A stretch of 64,000 nucleotides of DNA, taken from assembly GCA_965227065.1 (NCBI GenBank), contig CBDDFN010000007.1, positions 1 through 64,000 on the forward strand, written 5' to 3'. Position 1 is the first letter of the stretch. Each line of letters opens with the position of its first letter. The stretch is from CBDDFN01 sp965227065 (GTDB taxonomy: Bacteria > Pseudomonadota > Alphaproteobacteria > SPJN01). The notes beneath the pieces were generated by a model. The model searched no databases and had not been told where the DNA came from. It saw only the letters and a program-made list of their open reading frames with translations. Shown piece by piece: positions 8,506 to 21,495 of this stretch. The translations under genes and the position numbers were made by a program.

Positions 8506-9538
8506 GCTCGCCCAACGCCCATTCGGCTGCATCCCGCACCAGATCACAATCATCAAGCCGGTCCTGAACCAGCGGGATCAGGCTTTGATCACCTGAATTG
8601 CCAATCGCGATCAGAACATTGTGGACAAACCGGTCGCGGCCGATCCGCTTGATCGGGCTGGCCCGGAACACGGTACGGAAATCCGCATCCGACAAGGTGA
8701 CCAGATCTTTCAACAAGGGCGCGGACAACTCAACGCGGGCATGGAACTTCGCCTCATTGGCGGCCTCGGCAAATTTGTTCCACGGACAAACGGCCAGACA
8801 ATCGTCGCAGCCATAGATGCGATTGCCCATCGCCTTGCGGAACTCATGCGGGATCGGTCCCTTATGCTCGATGGTGAGATAGGAGATGCAGCGCCGTGCA
8901 TCGAGCCGGTAGGGCGCGGGGAACGCATCGGTCGGGCAAATATCCTGACACGCCTGGCATGAGCCGCAGTGATCCACCTCGGCACTGTCGGGTTTCAACT
9001 CAAGACTGGTCAGGATGGCGCCCAGAAAGAACCAGCTTCCCAGATCGCGCGAGACAAGATTCGTGTGCTTGCCCTGCCAGCCCAGTCCGGCGAGCTGGCT
9101 GAGCGGCTTTTCCATCACCGGGGCGGTATCGACAAAGACTTTGACGTCGCCGCCGACATGGCCCACCAGTTCGCGCGCCAGCTGTTTGAGCCGCTTTTTG
9201 ATCACGTCATGATAATCAGCCCCGCGGGCATAAACCGAAATTGAGCCGCGTTCAGGCCGCTCAAGCAAGCCGAGCGGGTCTGACTTTGGTCCATAATTCA
9301 TCGCCAGCATGATCATGGAATGTGCGCCGGGCCACAGCGCAACCGGATGGCTGCGTTCGGCCGCGCGGGCCTTCATCCACTCCATCGTGCCGTGATGATC
9401 AAGCGCTAAAAATTCGTTCAGATGATTGGAGAGGTCCGGCACCTCGTCGGTGCGCGCCAGCCCCACCGCATCAAAGCCAAGCGTCCGCGCACGGCGCTTG
9501 ATCCAGCCCTCAACGGGTTCAGAAGTCCGGGTTGGCAT
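8498..9538 (-). CDS. queG: Epoxyqueuosine reductase
   Basis: 346 residues. QueG reduces epoxyqueuosine to queuosine in the wobble position of GUN tRNAs, using cobalamin and two [4Fe-4S] clusters. Visible are the substrate-site stretch KVFVDTAPVMEK with its catalytic Asp (near residue 137), the first ferredoxin motif CGSCQACQDICP, the second CDDCLAVCPWNKF, and a C-terminal HEAT-like tail (FVHNVLIAIGNSGD). Full family length. The start overlaps the end of the upstream GST gene by 20 bases, implying an operon. Confidence 0.93.
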   Translation of the reverse strand: MPTRTSEPVEGWIKRRARTLGFDAVGLARTDEVPDLSNHLNEFLALDHHGTMEWMKARAAERSHPVALWPGAHSMIMLAMNYGPKSDPLGLLERPERGSISVYARGADYHDVIKKRLKQLARELVGHVGGDVKVFVDTAPVMEKPLSQLAGLGWQGKHTNLVSRDLGSWFFLGAILTSLELKPDSAEVDHCGSCQACQDICPTDAFPAPYRLDARRCISYLTIEHKGPIPHEFRKAMGNRIYGCDDCLAVCPWNKFAEAANEAKFHARVELSAPLLKDLVTLSDADFRTVFRASPIKRIGRDRFVHNVLIAIGNSGDQSLIPLVQDRLDDCDLVRDAAEWALGELS

Positions 9539-10277
9539 AATGGCGGGGCGGCGGCAGGCCGGAAATGTGATCAGCCAGAATGGGCCGGAAGCTCTTGCGC
9601 GATTTCACCCGCATATACCAGTCGCGCGCCGTGGCATGCTTGTCCCAGGGCACATCACCAATATAGTCGATGCAGGAAATATGGGCAGCCGCCATCACAT
9701 CGGCGGCGGAAAACTCCGCACCTGCAATCCAGCGGCGGCGTTCAGCCAGCCAGCCAATATAATCGAGATGATAGCCGATATTGGCGAGGCCCACCCGCAA
9801 CGCATCAGTGTCGGGCATGCCGTTGCGCGACAGCCGCTTGATCACCTTTTCGCCCACAATCAGGTCGGTCACTTCAGCGTTGAATTTGACATCGAACCAG
9901 TCAATCAACCGCCGGCATTCAGCCCGGTCCACAGCGGTTTCACCCAATACTGTGGGGCCCTCATAGGCTTCTTCAATATATTCAATGATGGCACGGGCGC
10001 CGACAACAGTGACTGGCTCGCGCGGGCCGGTCTCTTCCATGCCGTCAAAATGATCGGCTCCGGCTTCAAGATCAATTTCCTGCTGACCGGCGGCGCGCGC
10101 GGCACTGCGTTCATCAATCAGGACGGGAACGTCACCCGCCGGGTTGAGGGCGAGAAATTCGCGCCGCCGTTCCCACGGCTTTTCCGGCACAAGCTCAACA
10201 TCCAGCCCGCGTTCGGTCAGCAAAAAGCGGATCGCGCGCGACCCGGCAGACAGTGTGTGGTGAAACAGCCTCCGCAT
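9519..10277 (-). CDS. Glutathione S-transferase family protein
   Basis: 252 residues starting MRRLFHHTLSAGSRAIRFLL. The thioredoxin-like N-domain has the cis-Pro context NPAGDVPVLID and the following ESADI-equivalent GARAIIEYIEEAYEG. An alpha-helical C-domain has AEFSAADVMAAAHISCIDYIGD, a GST_C signature, and HATARDWYMRV. An insertion of about 25 residues between VLIDE and VVGAR is longer than usual. The substrate is not predictable. Translationally coupled to queG, a pairing that suggests co-expression rather than shared function. Confidence 0.85.
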   Translation of the reverse strand: MRRLFHHTLSAGSRAIRFLLTERGLDVELVPEKPWERRREFLALNPAGDVPVLIDERSAARAAGQQEIDLEAGADHFDGMEETGPREPVTVVGARAIIEYIEEAYEGPTVLGETAVDRAECRRLIDWFDVKFNAEVTDLIVGEKVIKRLSRNGMPDTDALRVGLANIGYHLDYIGWLAERRRWIAGAEFSAADVMAAAHISCIDYIGDVPWDKHATARDWYMRVKSRKSFRPILADHISGLPPPRHYANPDF

Positions 10278-10306
10278 GGCGGTGACTTTAACTCAACATA
10301 TCCAAA

Positions 10307-10334
10307 GAACAAGGCGCGAGCCCGCGCCTTGTTC
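10307..10334 (-). terminator. Strong hairpin downstream of gltB
   Basis: GAACAAGGCGCG (10307-10318) pairs perfectly with CGCGCCTTGTTC (10323-10334) across an AGCC loop. On the minus strand it follows the gltB stop by 17 bases and is trailed by TTTGGA, a weak T tract. It separates gltBD from the GST-queG transcript. Confidence 0.75.
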
Positions 10335-10351
10335 AATTTGTTCACCCGAAA

Positions 10352-14881
<4,530 letters not shown>

Positions 14882-14893
14882 TGGGCAGACCTC

Positions 14894-16345
14894 CTAGCTC
14901 GCAGCGCGCATCGCATCGGACGCGGACTGGCTGCTTGCATTGAGATAGGTTTCAATTGATTGGGCGGCGTCGCGGCCATCGCGGATCGCCCAGACAACAA
15001 GCGAAGCGCCCCGGACAATGTCACCGGCGGCGAACACGCCGTCGACCGAGGTCATCTGGGTGCGCAAATCCGCCTTGATCGTCCCCCAGCGCGACACTTC
15101 AAGGTCAGGCTCGCCAAACAGGCCGGGAATATCTTCAGGGTCAAAGCCCAGCGCCTTGATCACCAGATCGGCGGGCAAATCATAATCGGAGCCTTCAAGC
15201 TCTTCAGGCTTGCGGCGGCCAGAACTGTCAGGCAGGCCCAATTGCATCTTGATGGCGCGGACCTTGGTGACGTTCTCGTCGCCCAAAAAGGCTTTCGGCG
15301 CGGCGAGCCATTCAAAATGAACGCCCTCTTCTTCGGCGTTCGCAACCTCGCGCATCGAACCCGGCATATTTTCCTTGTCCCGGCGATAGAGGCATTTGAC
15401 CGATTTGGCACCCTGGCGAATGGCGGTTCGCACACAGTCCATCGCCGTGTCTCCCCCGCCGATGACGACAACATTCTTGCCTTCGGCGTTGAGCGAGCCG
15501 TCCTCATAGGCGGCAACTTTGTCGCCCAGCCCAACCCGGTTCGACGTGATGAGATAATCAAGCGCGGGAACCACATTGCCCAAGCCAACACCCGGCACCT
15601 GAATATCGCGTGCCTTGTAAACGCCCGTCGCAATCAGGATCGCGTCATGCTTGTCGCGCAGCTCAGTGAGGGTTGCATCCTTGCCGACCTCGAAATTGAG
15701 ATGGAAGGTAACCCCTGAATCCTCATAGAGCTTGTGGCGGCGGGCGACGATTTCTTTTTCAAGTTTAAAGCCGGGAATGCCGTACACCAGCAATCCGCCA
15801 ACCCGGTCATAGCGGTCATAGACATGGACCTGAATGCCCTTGCGGCGCAGCTGTTCAGCGGCGGCCAGCCCGCCGGGGCCCGCGCCGATAATGCCGACCG
15901 ATTCGGGCCGTTCCTGGCCCGGCTCAATCGGCTTGACCCAGCCCATCTCGAAGGCGGTGTCGGTGATGTATTTTTCGACAGAGCCGATGGTGACCGTGCC
16001 GTGACCCGATTGCTCAATCACGCAATTGCCTTCACACAGCCGGTCTTGCGGGCAAATCCGGCCGCAAATCTCGGGCATGGAGTTGGTCGAGGCCGACACT
16101 GCATAGGCTTCTTCCAGCCGGTCTTCGGCGGTCAGCTTCAGCCAGTCGGGAATATTGTTTTGCAGCGGGCAATGGACCTGACAGAACGGCACACCGCACT
16201 GGCTGCACCGGCTGGCCTGTTCTTCAGCTTTGGCTTTGACATATTCGGAATAGATTTCATTGAAATCTTCCCGGCGCTGTTCGGCCTTGCGCTTCTCAGG
16301 AAACGCCTGATCGACCGAAATGAACTTCAGCATGCGTTGCGGCAT
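14894..16345 (-). CDS. gltD: Glutamate synthase (NADPH) small subunit
   Basis: 483 residues. GltD passes electrons from NADPH through FAD and two [4Fe-4S] clusters to GltB. N-terminal cluster motifs are CSQCGVPFCQVHCP and CGRICPQDRLCEGNC; the FAD site is VGIIGAGPGGLAAAEQL (about residues 145-161); the NADPH site is VVVIGGGDTAMDC; and the C-terminal FAD loop is VFAAGDIVRGASLVVWAI. I take ATG 16345 (MPQRMLKF): a GTG six codons upstream is in frame, but GGGAG lies between them as the probable ribosome site. First gene of the gltDB operon. Confidence 0.97.
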   Translation of the reverse strand: MPQRMLKFISVDQAFPEKRKAEQRREDFNEIYSEYVKAKAEEQASRCSQCGVPFCQVHCPLQNNIPDWLKLTAEDRLEEAYAVSASTNSMPEICGRICPQDRLCEGNCVIEQSGHGTVTIGSVEKYITDTAFEMGWVKPIEPGQERPESVGIIGAGPGGLAAAEQLRRKGIQVHVYDRYDRVGGLLVYGIPGFKLEKEIVARRHKLYEDSGVTFHLNFEVGKDATLTELRDKHDAILIATGVYKARDIQVPGVGLGNVVPALDYLITSNRVGLGDKVAAYEDGSLNAEGKNVVVIGGGDTAMDCVRTAIRQGAKSVKCLYRRDKENMPGSMREVANAEEEGVHFEWLAAPKAFLGDENVTKVRAIKMQLGLPDSSGRRKPEELEGSDYDLPADLVIKALGFDPEDIPGLFGEPDLEVSRWGTIKADLRTQMTSVDGVFAAGDIVRGASLVVWAIRDGRDAAQSIETYLNASSQSASDAMRAAS

Positions 16346-16526
16346 CGCTTCACACTCCCTCACTGGCGCGACCCCCTGAACTCAGACAGGCTGAACGGAC
16401 ATTCAGGCGGCGCGAAGCGCGGTGCGCACCAGCCCGTTCTGGGAAACCCGGAACGGGGATGATCGCATCCGCGCTGTTGAAATCCTCTCTTCCGCAGCGG
16501 GGTGTCCCGCCCGGTTTTGCCGCGCC

Positions 16527-16555
16527 TTTATACTGGCCCGGCGCGCAGGGTTAAA
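16527..16555 (-). promoter_or_regulatory. Candidate sigma-70 promoter for gltDB
   Basis: On the minus strand TTTAAC (16550-16555) and TATAAA (16527-16532) are separated by exactly 17 bases, a good housekeeping promoter about 180 bases before the gltD start. No competing element of similar quality was seen closer to the gene. Confidence 0.5.
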
Positions 16556-16571
16556 GCATAAATGTCCCATT

Positions 16572-16590
16572 AGGTCAATCATACTGACCT
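16572..16590. promoter_or_regulatory. Palindromic operator-like site upstream of the gltD promoter
   Basis: AGGTCA-N7-TGACCT is a perfect 6-bp inverted repeat with a 7-base spacer. It lies 16 bases upstream of the gltD -35 box, a position typical for an activator, and also within the uppP upstream region. The binding protein is unknown. Confidence 0.4.
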
Positions 16591-16734
16591 TTTAACCGCG
16601 CCCCAAATCCACTTTTCCCGCGCGTCAAATCGACATCCCGGATTTTAGTACATTATCGGTCCTAATATGCCTTTTTCTTGCGCATTCCGCGCTTTAACCG
16701 CAGAACAGGGAAAGCGGACGGTGCGGAGCGTAGC

Positions 16735-17541
16735 ATGGAACTTTTACCAATCATCATTCTGGCCCTCATTCAGGGCATTACAGAGTTTTTGCCGATCTCA
16801 AGCTCGGGCCATCTGGTGCTGGTTCCCTTTGTCACCGGGGCGGAAGATCAGGGCTTGCTGATGGATGTCGCCGTACATGTTGGCACTCTGGTGGCCGTCA
16901 TTGCCTATTTTTTCCGCGATTGCCTGACTGCGGCCTGGGGCGGATTTGAACTGGTGCAAGGCAAGCAGACACCGGGCGCCAAGCTTGCCTTGGGGCTGGT
17001 GATCGGCACCATTCCGGCCGTCATTGCCGGTTTTGCCCTGCATCAGCTTGGCGTGATGGACAGTTTGCGCGCTTTGGTGGTGATCGGCTGGACCACCCTG
17101 GTGTTCGGCATTGTGCTTTATCTCGCCGACCGGTTTGGCCCGCGCGTGCGGGAGCTTGACCAGTTGAGCCCCGTCCACGCGGTACTGGTCGGGCTGGCCC
17201 AATGTCTTGCGCTGGTTCCCGGCACCAGCCGGTCGGGCATCACCATCACGGCGGGCCGTGCGCTGGGCTACACACGCACCGAAGCCGCGCGCTTTGCCAT
17301 GCTGTTGTCGATCCCCACCATTCTAGGCGCCGGCACGCTGGCGGGCCTTGATCTGATAGAGATGGGCGAAGCGCAGCTCACACGGGACGCGCTGCTTGCG
17401 GCGTGCCTGTCGGCGCTTGCCGCCTTTGGCGCCATTGCGCTGTTCATGCAATGGCTCAAGCGCGCCAGCATGACACCCTTTGCGGTCTACCGCGTCGTGC
17501 TCGGCATCATCTTGTTGGGATGGGGCTACGGGGTCGTTTAA
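16735..17541 (+). CDS. uppP: Undecaprenyl-diphosphatase
   Basis: 268 residues, a polytopic inner-membrane enzyme that dephosphorylates C55-PP so the lipid carrier can be reused for peptidoglycan and LPS. The two signature motifs are present: GITEFLPISSSGHL (residues 13-26) and PGTSRSGITITAGR (about residues 161-174), with several hydrophobic helices between. The start MELLPIIILALIQG at 16735 follows GGAG by 7 bases; a longer in-frame start at 16678 would add a polar tail not seen in the family. Convergent with the NDUFA9-like gene. Confidence 0.96.
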   Translation: MELLPIIILALIQGITEFLPISSSGHLVLVPFVTGAEDQGLLMDVAVHVGTLVAVIAYFFRDCLTAAWGGFELVQGKQTPGAKLALGLVIGTIPAVIAGFALHQLGVMDSLRALVVIGWTTLVFGIVLYLADRFGPRVRELDQLSPVHAVLVGLAQCLALVPGTSRSGITITAGRALGYTRTEAARFAMLLSIPTILGAGTLAGLDLIEMGEAQLTRDALLAACLSALAAFGAIALFMQWLKRASMTPFAVYRVVLGIILLGWGYGVV

Positions 17542-17557
17542 AACGCCCGAAGAGTGG

Positions 17558-18535
17558 CTATGACGAGGGCAACTCAGCGTCGAACTGGCCCAGGCGGCGA
17601 TAACGCCACAAATAAGTCGGGATGACGGATTCTGCGGTGGTGAGGTCGGTCACCCCCAGACGGCTGAGCCCCTTGGCCTCATCGGCGACCACATTATCGC
17701 TTTCCAACATCACGACCTGCTCGCGCGTCAAAGGCGCATTGGGCAGAAGACCCAGCATGGAGCCCTGCAAACGCGCAATCGCCCACGGCACAGTGACGAT
17801 CGGGCGGGGCCGTTCAACCACCTCAAGGACAAGCTCGTAGATTTCTTTCAGCGTGTAGATTTTCGGCCCACCAATCTCGAACGTCTCGCCGCGCGCCGCG
17901 GGATCAAGCAGTGCATTGGCAATGCCGCGCGCCAGATCCATCACATAGACCGGCTGGAAGCGGGTGGTGCCGCCGCCAAAGGCGGGCATGACCGGCAACA
18001 GGGTCGACAGGAAAGCAAAGCGGTTGAAGAACTCATCTTCGGTGCCGAAGACGAGCGAGGGCCGGATGATGGTGGCTTGCGGCATGATCGAGCGCACCGC
18101 CTCTTCCCCCGCCGCCTTGGTCTGCATATAGACCGCCTCGCTGTCGGCATCCGCGCCAATCGCTGAAATCTGGATGAACTGGCTGGCCAGCGCGCGTTCC
18201 GCAGCCTGGGCCACCCACAAGGCGCCCTGATGCTGGATGGTCTGGAACGACTGCCGGCCGGTTTCCTTCAAAATGCCGACCATATTGATCACCGCATCGG
18301 CACCGTCACAGGCGCGCACGATCGATTCGGCATCGCGCAAATTGGCCTGAACGATCTGGACCTGTCCGACATCACCAATGGTTTTGAGGAAATAGGCCTG
18401 GGTGGGCTTGCGCACCGCAACCCGGACCCGCCAGCCATCGCGCGCCAGTTCCCGAACGACATAGCGGCCGACAAAGCCCGATCCGCCAAACACGGTGACC
18501 AGACGGCCTGCTCCCTTGGTGCGCGACAAGCTCAT
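17558..18535 (-). CDS. NDUFA9-like NAD(P)-binding protein (atypical SDR, complex I accessory type)
   Basis: 325 residues. The N-terminal Rossmann motif is VTVFGGSGFVGRYVVREL, followed by VINMVGILKE, FIQISAIGAD and IIRPSLVFGTED, all characteristic of the NDUFA9/39-kDa family of atypical SDRs. In mitochondria the homologue is an accessory subunit of complex I; in alphaproteobacteria the protein is widespread and often sits beside uppP, as here. The C-terminal third is probably substrate-binding-like. Whether it joins complex I here cannot be told. Confidence 0.85.
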   Translation of the reverse strand: MSLSRTKGAGRLVTVFGGSGFVGRYVVRELARDGWRVRVAVRKPTQAYFLKTIGDVGQVQIVQANLRDAESIVRACDGADAVINMVGILKETGRQSFQTIQHQGALWVAQAAERALASQFIQISAIGADADSEAVYMQTKAAGEEAVRSIMPQATIIRPSLVFGTEDEFFNRFAFLSTLLPVMPAFGGGTTRFQPVYVMDLARGIANALLDPAARGETFEIGGPKIYTLKEIYELVLEVVERPRPIVTVPWAIARLQGSMLGLLPNAPLTREQVVMLESDNVVADEAKGLSRLGVTDLTTAESVIPTYLWRYRRLGQFDAELPSS

Positions 18536-18659
18536 GACAAATCCCTCAGATCAAAATCCTTCCCGCAGTCTTTACCGCGCGGCGGGCCGGATTCCTAGCC
18601 GCCCGCGTCCCGCCAAGGATACATTTTTGCCGCATGGGGCCGATTTTGGATTGCCGTGA

Positions 18660-18688
18660 TTGACTTTGCCCGCGCGGGGCGCTACTGC
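18660..18688 (+). promoter_or_regulatory. Candidate promoter for tRNA-Leu
   Basis: TTGACT (18660-18665) and TACTGC (18683-18688) are separated by 17 bases, 48 bases before the tRNA 5' end. A strong TTGAC-type -35 box is typical of stable-RNA promoters in this group. Confidence 0.5.
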
Positions 18689-18735
18689 AAGCGCCCACTC
18701 GACGCGGAAGATTGTTTCGCGCGAGGCCGCGACAT

Positions 18736-18822
18736 GCCCAGGTGGCGGAATTGGTAGACGCGCTAGCTTCAGGTGCTAGTTCCCGTAAGGGAGTGGAAGT
18801 TCGAGTCTTCTCCTGGGCACCA
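18736..18822 (+). tRNA. tRNA-Leu (anticodon CAG), CCA encoded
   Basis: An 87-nt class II tRNA. The acceptor stem GCCCAGG pairs with CCTGGGC, then discriminator A and an encoded CCA. The D arm contains GGCGGAATTGGTAGACGC. The anticodon stem CTAGC/GCTAG encloses the loop TTCAGGT, giving anticodon CAG for CUG codons. The long variable arm TCCCGTAAGGGA and the T arm GGAAGTTCGAGTCTTC are intact. Confidence 0.97.
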
Positions 18823-18874
18823 TCTTCGGACGAGCCAGGCTGTGCTGCCTCCAGAAGACCGCCGGGGGACCAAG

Positions 18875-19279
18875 ATGAGCAAATCTTTATCCCTGCTTCT
18901 CGCCCTTACCGATTTGGGATTTATCCTCTATTGGACGGTGCCGGCCTTGATGGCGCTGGACCTGGTCCATATCCCCGCCGATGTTATGTATGCGGATGCC
19001 TCAAACCCCCGCGTGATTGCCTGGAACTGGTCGTTCTTTCCGCTCGATATCGCCTTTTCCATCATGGGGCTGATGGCGGTGCGGGCCGCGCGCGCGGGTG
19101 ATCCGCGCTGGCGCGCCTATGCGCTGATCTCGCTTGTCCTGACCATGACGGCCGGCGGGATGGCGGTCTCTTACTGGGTGCTTCTGGGTGAGATTGACCC
19201 CTTCTGGGTCGGCACCAATCTGGCGCTGGTGATCTGGCCGCTCTTCTTCCTGCCCGGATTGGTGCGCAGCCTGCGTTAG
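18875..19279 (+). CDS. DUF5360 (YvaD-like) small membrane protein
   Basis: 134 residues with four hydrophobic segments (about 6-24, 47-66, 78-100 and 110-128). Motifs ALTDLGFILYWTVPAL, VIAWNWSFFPLDIAFS and LFFLPGLV match the YvaD/DUF5360 family of unknown function. The start at 18875 has GGGGGA 5 bases upstream; a longer in-frame start would begin inside the tRNA and is rejected. It follows tRNA-Leu by 52 bases and may share its transcript. Confidence 0.8.
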   Translation: MSKSLSLLLALTDLGFILYWTVPALMALDLVHIPADVMYADASNPRVIAWNWSFFPLDIAFSIMGLMAVRAARAGDPRWRAYALISLVLTMTAGGMAVSYWVLLGEIDPFWVGTNLALVIWPLFFLPGLVRSLR

Positions 19280-19281
19280 GG

Positions 19282-19632
19282 TCAGGCCCGCAGGATCTTG
19301 TCCATCGCCTTGCCTTTGGCCAGTTCATCCACCAGCTTGTCGAGATAGCGGATTTCTTGCATCAGCGCCTCTTCGATCTCTTCCACCCGCACCCCGCACA
19401 CCACGCCCTTGATCAGGCTGCGATTGGGGTTCAGCGCCGGAGCCTTGGCAAAGAACGTCTCAAAGTCGGTCTGCTTCCTGATCTGCCCCTCAAGCGCCTT
19501 CTGGGTATAGCCGGTCAACCAGCGGATGATCTCATCCACCTCGGCCCTGGTGCGCCCCTTGCGTTCGGCCTTGGCAACATAGTGGGGATAAACGCTCGCA
19601 AAGCTCATCGTGTAGATCCGGTGTTTCGTCAT
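19282..19632 (-). CDS. DUF2200 protein
   Basis: 116 residues starting MTKHRIYTMSFASVYPHYV, with KGRTRAEVDEIIRWLTGY and LIKGVVCGVRVEEIEEALMQEIRYLDKLVDELAKGK cut here only to its hallmark: a cytosolic helical protein of the DUF2200 family, whose function is unknown. I use ATG 19632, preceded by GGAGGGAAG; an alternative at 19650 would overlap the upstream stop as ATGA. Coupled to the DUF1287 gene upstream, convergent with the DUF5360 gene. Confidence 0.82.
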   Translation of the reverse strand: MTKHRIYTMSFASVYPHYVAKAERKGRTRAEVDEIIRWLTGYTQKALEGQIRKQTDFETFFAKAPALNPNRSLIKGVVCGVRVEEIEEALMQEIRYLDKLVDELAKGKAMDKILRA

Positions 19633-19646
19633 CTTCCCTCCTGCCC

Positions 19647-20327
19647 TCATCGGTCCAGCTCCTCAAGCGGCTCAAACCGGTAATGGCCGGTCAGCTCATA
19701 GGCAAAAAGCTTGTCTTCAAGCTTGGGGCCCCAGCCGACATTGTGCACCACTTTGGGGCGGCCCGCCCGTGTCGTGCGGCTTGAGACAATGCCGATATGG
19801 GGCCGGCCGTTCGCAAGCCGCCAAGTCACCAGATCGCCGGGCCGGTAGGCAGCCGGGTCATCGGTCACAGCCAAGCTTTGGCCATGACGCGCAAAAAACA
19901 CCCGCAGGTTCGGCACGCGGCGATGATCAATATTGGGGTCGGGCTTGGTGAGCCCCCAGATGCGCTGTGAGGGATAGGCGGCGAAATCAGCGCGCATGTC
20001 TTCATGCACAAGCTTTTGCAGATCAATGCCGAGCCGCCGGTAACTGCGGATCACCACATCGGTGCACACGCCTTTAAACGGCGAGACATCGCCATTGGGA
20101 TAAGGAATTGTCTGATAAGCGCCGTCATACAGGACCGCATGGCCGGTCCGCTCCAGCGCGGCGGCGGCAAGCTTGCCTGCAAAGCCTTCCGCATGCGGGG
20201 CCGTGTTAGCCCCAACCAACAGGCCCAAAGCAAGCCCCACCCCGATCAATCGGGGCCACAGCGCAAGGCGATGTAGGCGGGCAAGCTCCATACGCCGGAA
20301 CAAGCCGCACAAATGGGGCGCGGGCAT
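19647..20327 (-). CDS. DUF1287 exported protein
   Basis: 226 residues with an N-terminal hydrophobic signal (LIGVGLALGLLVGANTAPHA, about residues 27-46) and a DUF1287 domain. The family motif GVCTDVVIRSYRRLGIDL holds a Cys, and YRPGDLVTWRLANGRPHIGIV and VVHNVGWG hold His residues. This Cys-His arrangement resembles NlpC/P60-like papain-fold enzymes, so a periplasmic amidase or peptidase role is possible but unproven. The start is uncertain; a second ATG lies at 20291. Same direction as DUF2200. Confidence 0.8.
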   Translation of the reverse strand: MPAPHLCGLFRRMELARLHRLALWPRLIGVGLALGLLVGANTAPHAEGFAGKLAAAALERTGHAVLYDGAYQTIPYPNGDVSPFKGVCTDVVIRSYRRLGIDLQKLVHEDMRADFAAYPSQRIWGLTKPDPNIDHRRVPNLRVFFARHGQSLAVTDDPAAYRPGDLVTWRLANGRPHIGIVSSRTTRAGRPKVVHNVGWGPKLEDKLFAYELTGHYRFEPLEELDR

Positions 20328-20376
20328 GACACAGATGCGCTAAACTCAGGCAGGTTGGATCGAAAGGTGGCGGATC

Positions 20377-20643
20377 ATGGCAAGCCCATCTATTTCAGCA
20401 GGCGTTGTGCATAAGCTGCCCAAAGATTTGCGGGCGGTTCTGGTCGAAGCGCCCGCCATGCTGGCGGCCTGGGAGGACATCACCCCGCTTGCCCGCAATG
20501 AATGGATTTGCTGGATCGAAGACGCCAAACAGGCCGCGACGCGGGACCGGCGGATCATCCGCGCCCGCGAAGACCTTGAGGCAGGCAAACGCCGCCCCTG
20601 CTGCTGGCCCGGCTGCAAGCACCGCGAACGCACAGGGCGTTAA
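20377..20643 (+). CDS. YdeI/OmpD-associated family protein
   Basis: 88 residues. The pattern LPKDLRAVLVEAPAMLAAWE followed by ITPLARNEWICWIEDAKQAATRDRRI matches the YdeI/OmpDA helical domain (bacteriocin-protection type). This copy is the short form containing only that domain, with a Cys-rich tail (CCWPGCKHRE). Molecular function unknown. Convergent with, and overlapping by 4 bases, the tandem GST gene. Confidence 0.75.
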   Translation: MASPSISAGVVHKLPKDLRAVLVEAPAMLAAWEDITPLARNEWICWIEDAKQAATRDRRIIRAREDLEAGKRRPCCWPGCKHRERTGR

Positions 20644-21401
20644 CCCCCATAGGTCTCCTCCAGATAGGCCATGATATCGGCGCTTTCGAACAGGGCCGCG
20701 CCAGTATTGGGGTCAACCAGATACGGCACCTGCATCTGGCCCGTGTCGGCCAGAAAGGCCGCGCGCTTGCCATTGGGCACCGGCGTATAAGGCTTGAGGG
20801 TCGGGCGCAGATTGGGCGGCCCCCAGTCTTCGCGCTGTTCCTTGCCCAGATTGTGCAGCACGTAAGGCAGTTCCATCTCGCACAACAGCTCCCGCACCGG
20901 CCGCGAAAAGGGCGAGCTTTCAAAGCTCCACAATTCAAGCAGCTGTTCAGGCTGTCTGGAGGGCTTGGCAAAGGTTCCCCGGCGGCCCCGCCAGGCGCTG
21001 GCGAGCCCGCTGGACGCCACCTGCAAAGCCCGCGGCGCTTTCAAACCGCCTTCCGCACCTGAGCCATAATGGCTGATCAGATAGGCGATAATGTCGGCGC
21101 TTTCGAGCATTTCGACCCCGGTATTGGGGTCGATCAACAGGGGAAACTGCGCCTTGCCGGTCTTTTCCGCCACCACGGGACGGAAGCGCGTGCCGTTTTT
21201 GGGACAGGGATAGATTTCGGCATCAAGGTGAAGCTCGGTCAGCACCTCGCGCACCAGCCTGCAGTAAGGGCAGTTCTCAAATTCATAGAGCTGCAGCATC
21301 TTTTCCGGCGTCTTGGCCTTGATGTCGGCGCCGGTGCCGCGCCAGCCGCGCGCGGTGGAGGCAAAGACATTGCGCGCCAGATCAAGCGTGTTTGAAGCCA
21401 T
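20640..21401 (-). CDS. Tandem thioredoxin-fold (GST N-domain) protein
   Basis: 253 residues made of two GST N-terminal domains. Repeat 1 (about residues 35-115) has LYEFENCPYCRLVREVL with a CPYC active site, then FPLLIDPNTGVEMLESADIIAYL. Repeat 2 (about 155-253) has LWSFESSPFSRPVRELL, where CPYC has become SPFS, then VPYLVDPNTGAALFESADIMAYLEE. There is no alpha-helical GST C-domain. Repeat 1 could act as a glutaredoxin-like thiol reductase; repeat 2 lost both cysteines and is probably structural or binding. Overlaps the facing YdeI-like gene by 4 bases. Confidence 0.82.
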   Translation of the reverse strand: MASNTLDLARNVFASTARGWRGTGADIKAKTPEKMLQLYEFENCPYCRLVREVLTELHLDAEIYPCPKNGTRFRPVVAEKTGKAQFPLLIDPNTGVEMLESADIIAYLISHYGSGAEGGLKAPRALQVASSGLASAWRGRRGTFAKPSRQPEQLLELWSFESSPFSRPVRELLCEMELPYVLHNLGKEQREDWGPPNLRPTLKPYTPVPNGKRAAFLADTGQMQVPYLVDPNTGAALFESADIMAYLEETYGG

Positions 21402-21495
21402 GACAAAATCTCCCCGACTGCTCCATCCCTTCAGAAATAGAGGCTCATGGGGACAAATTAAAGACTTGCAGTGCAGCCCCCCGCGGAGGCATCAC

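Larger units (their letters stand above)
16364..16734. other. 371-base divergent intergenic region between gltD and uppP
   Basis: No gene is visible here. The half next to gltD is GC-rich. The stretch from about 16525 to 16680 is AT-richer and holds the gltD promoter candidate, a palindromic site at 16572-16590 and a TAATAT box near 16664 that may serve uppP. Confidence 0.6.
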
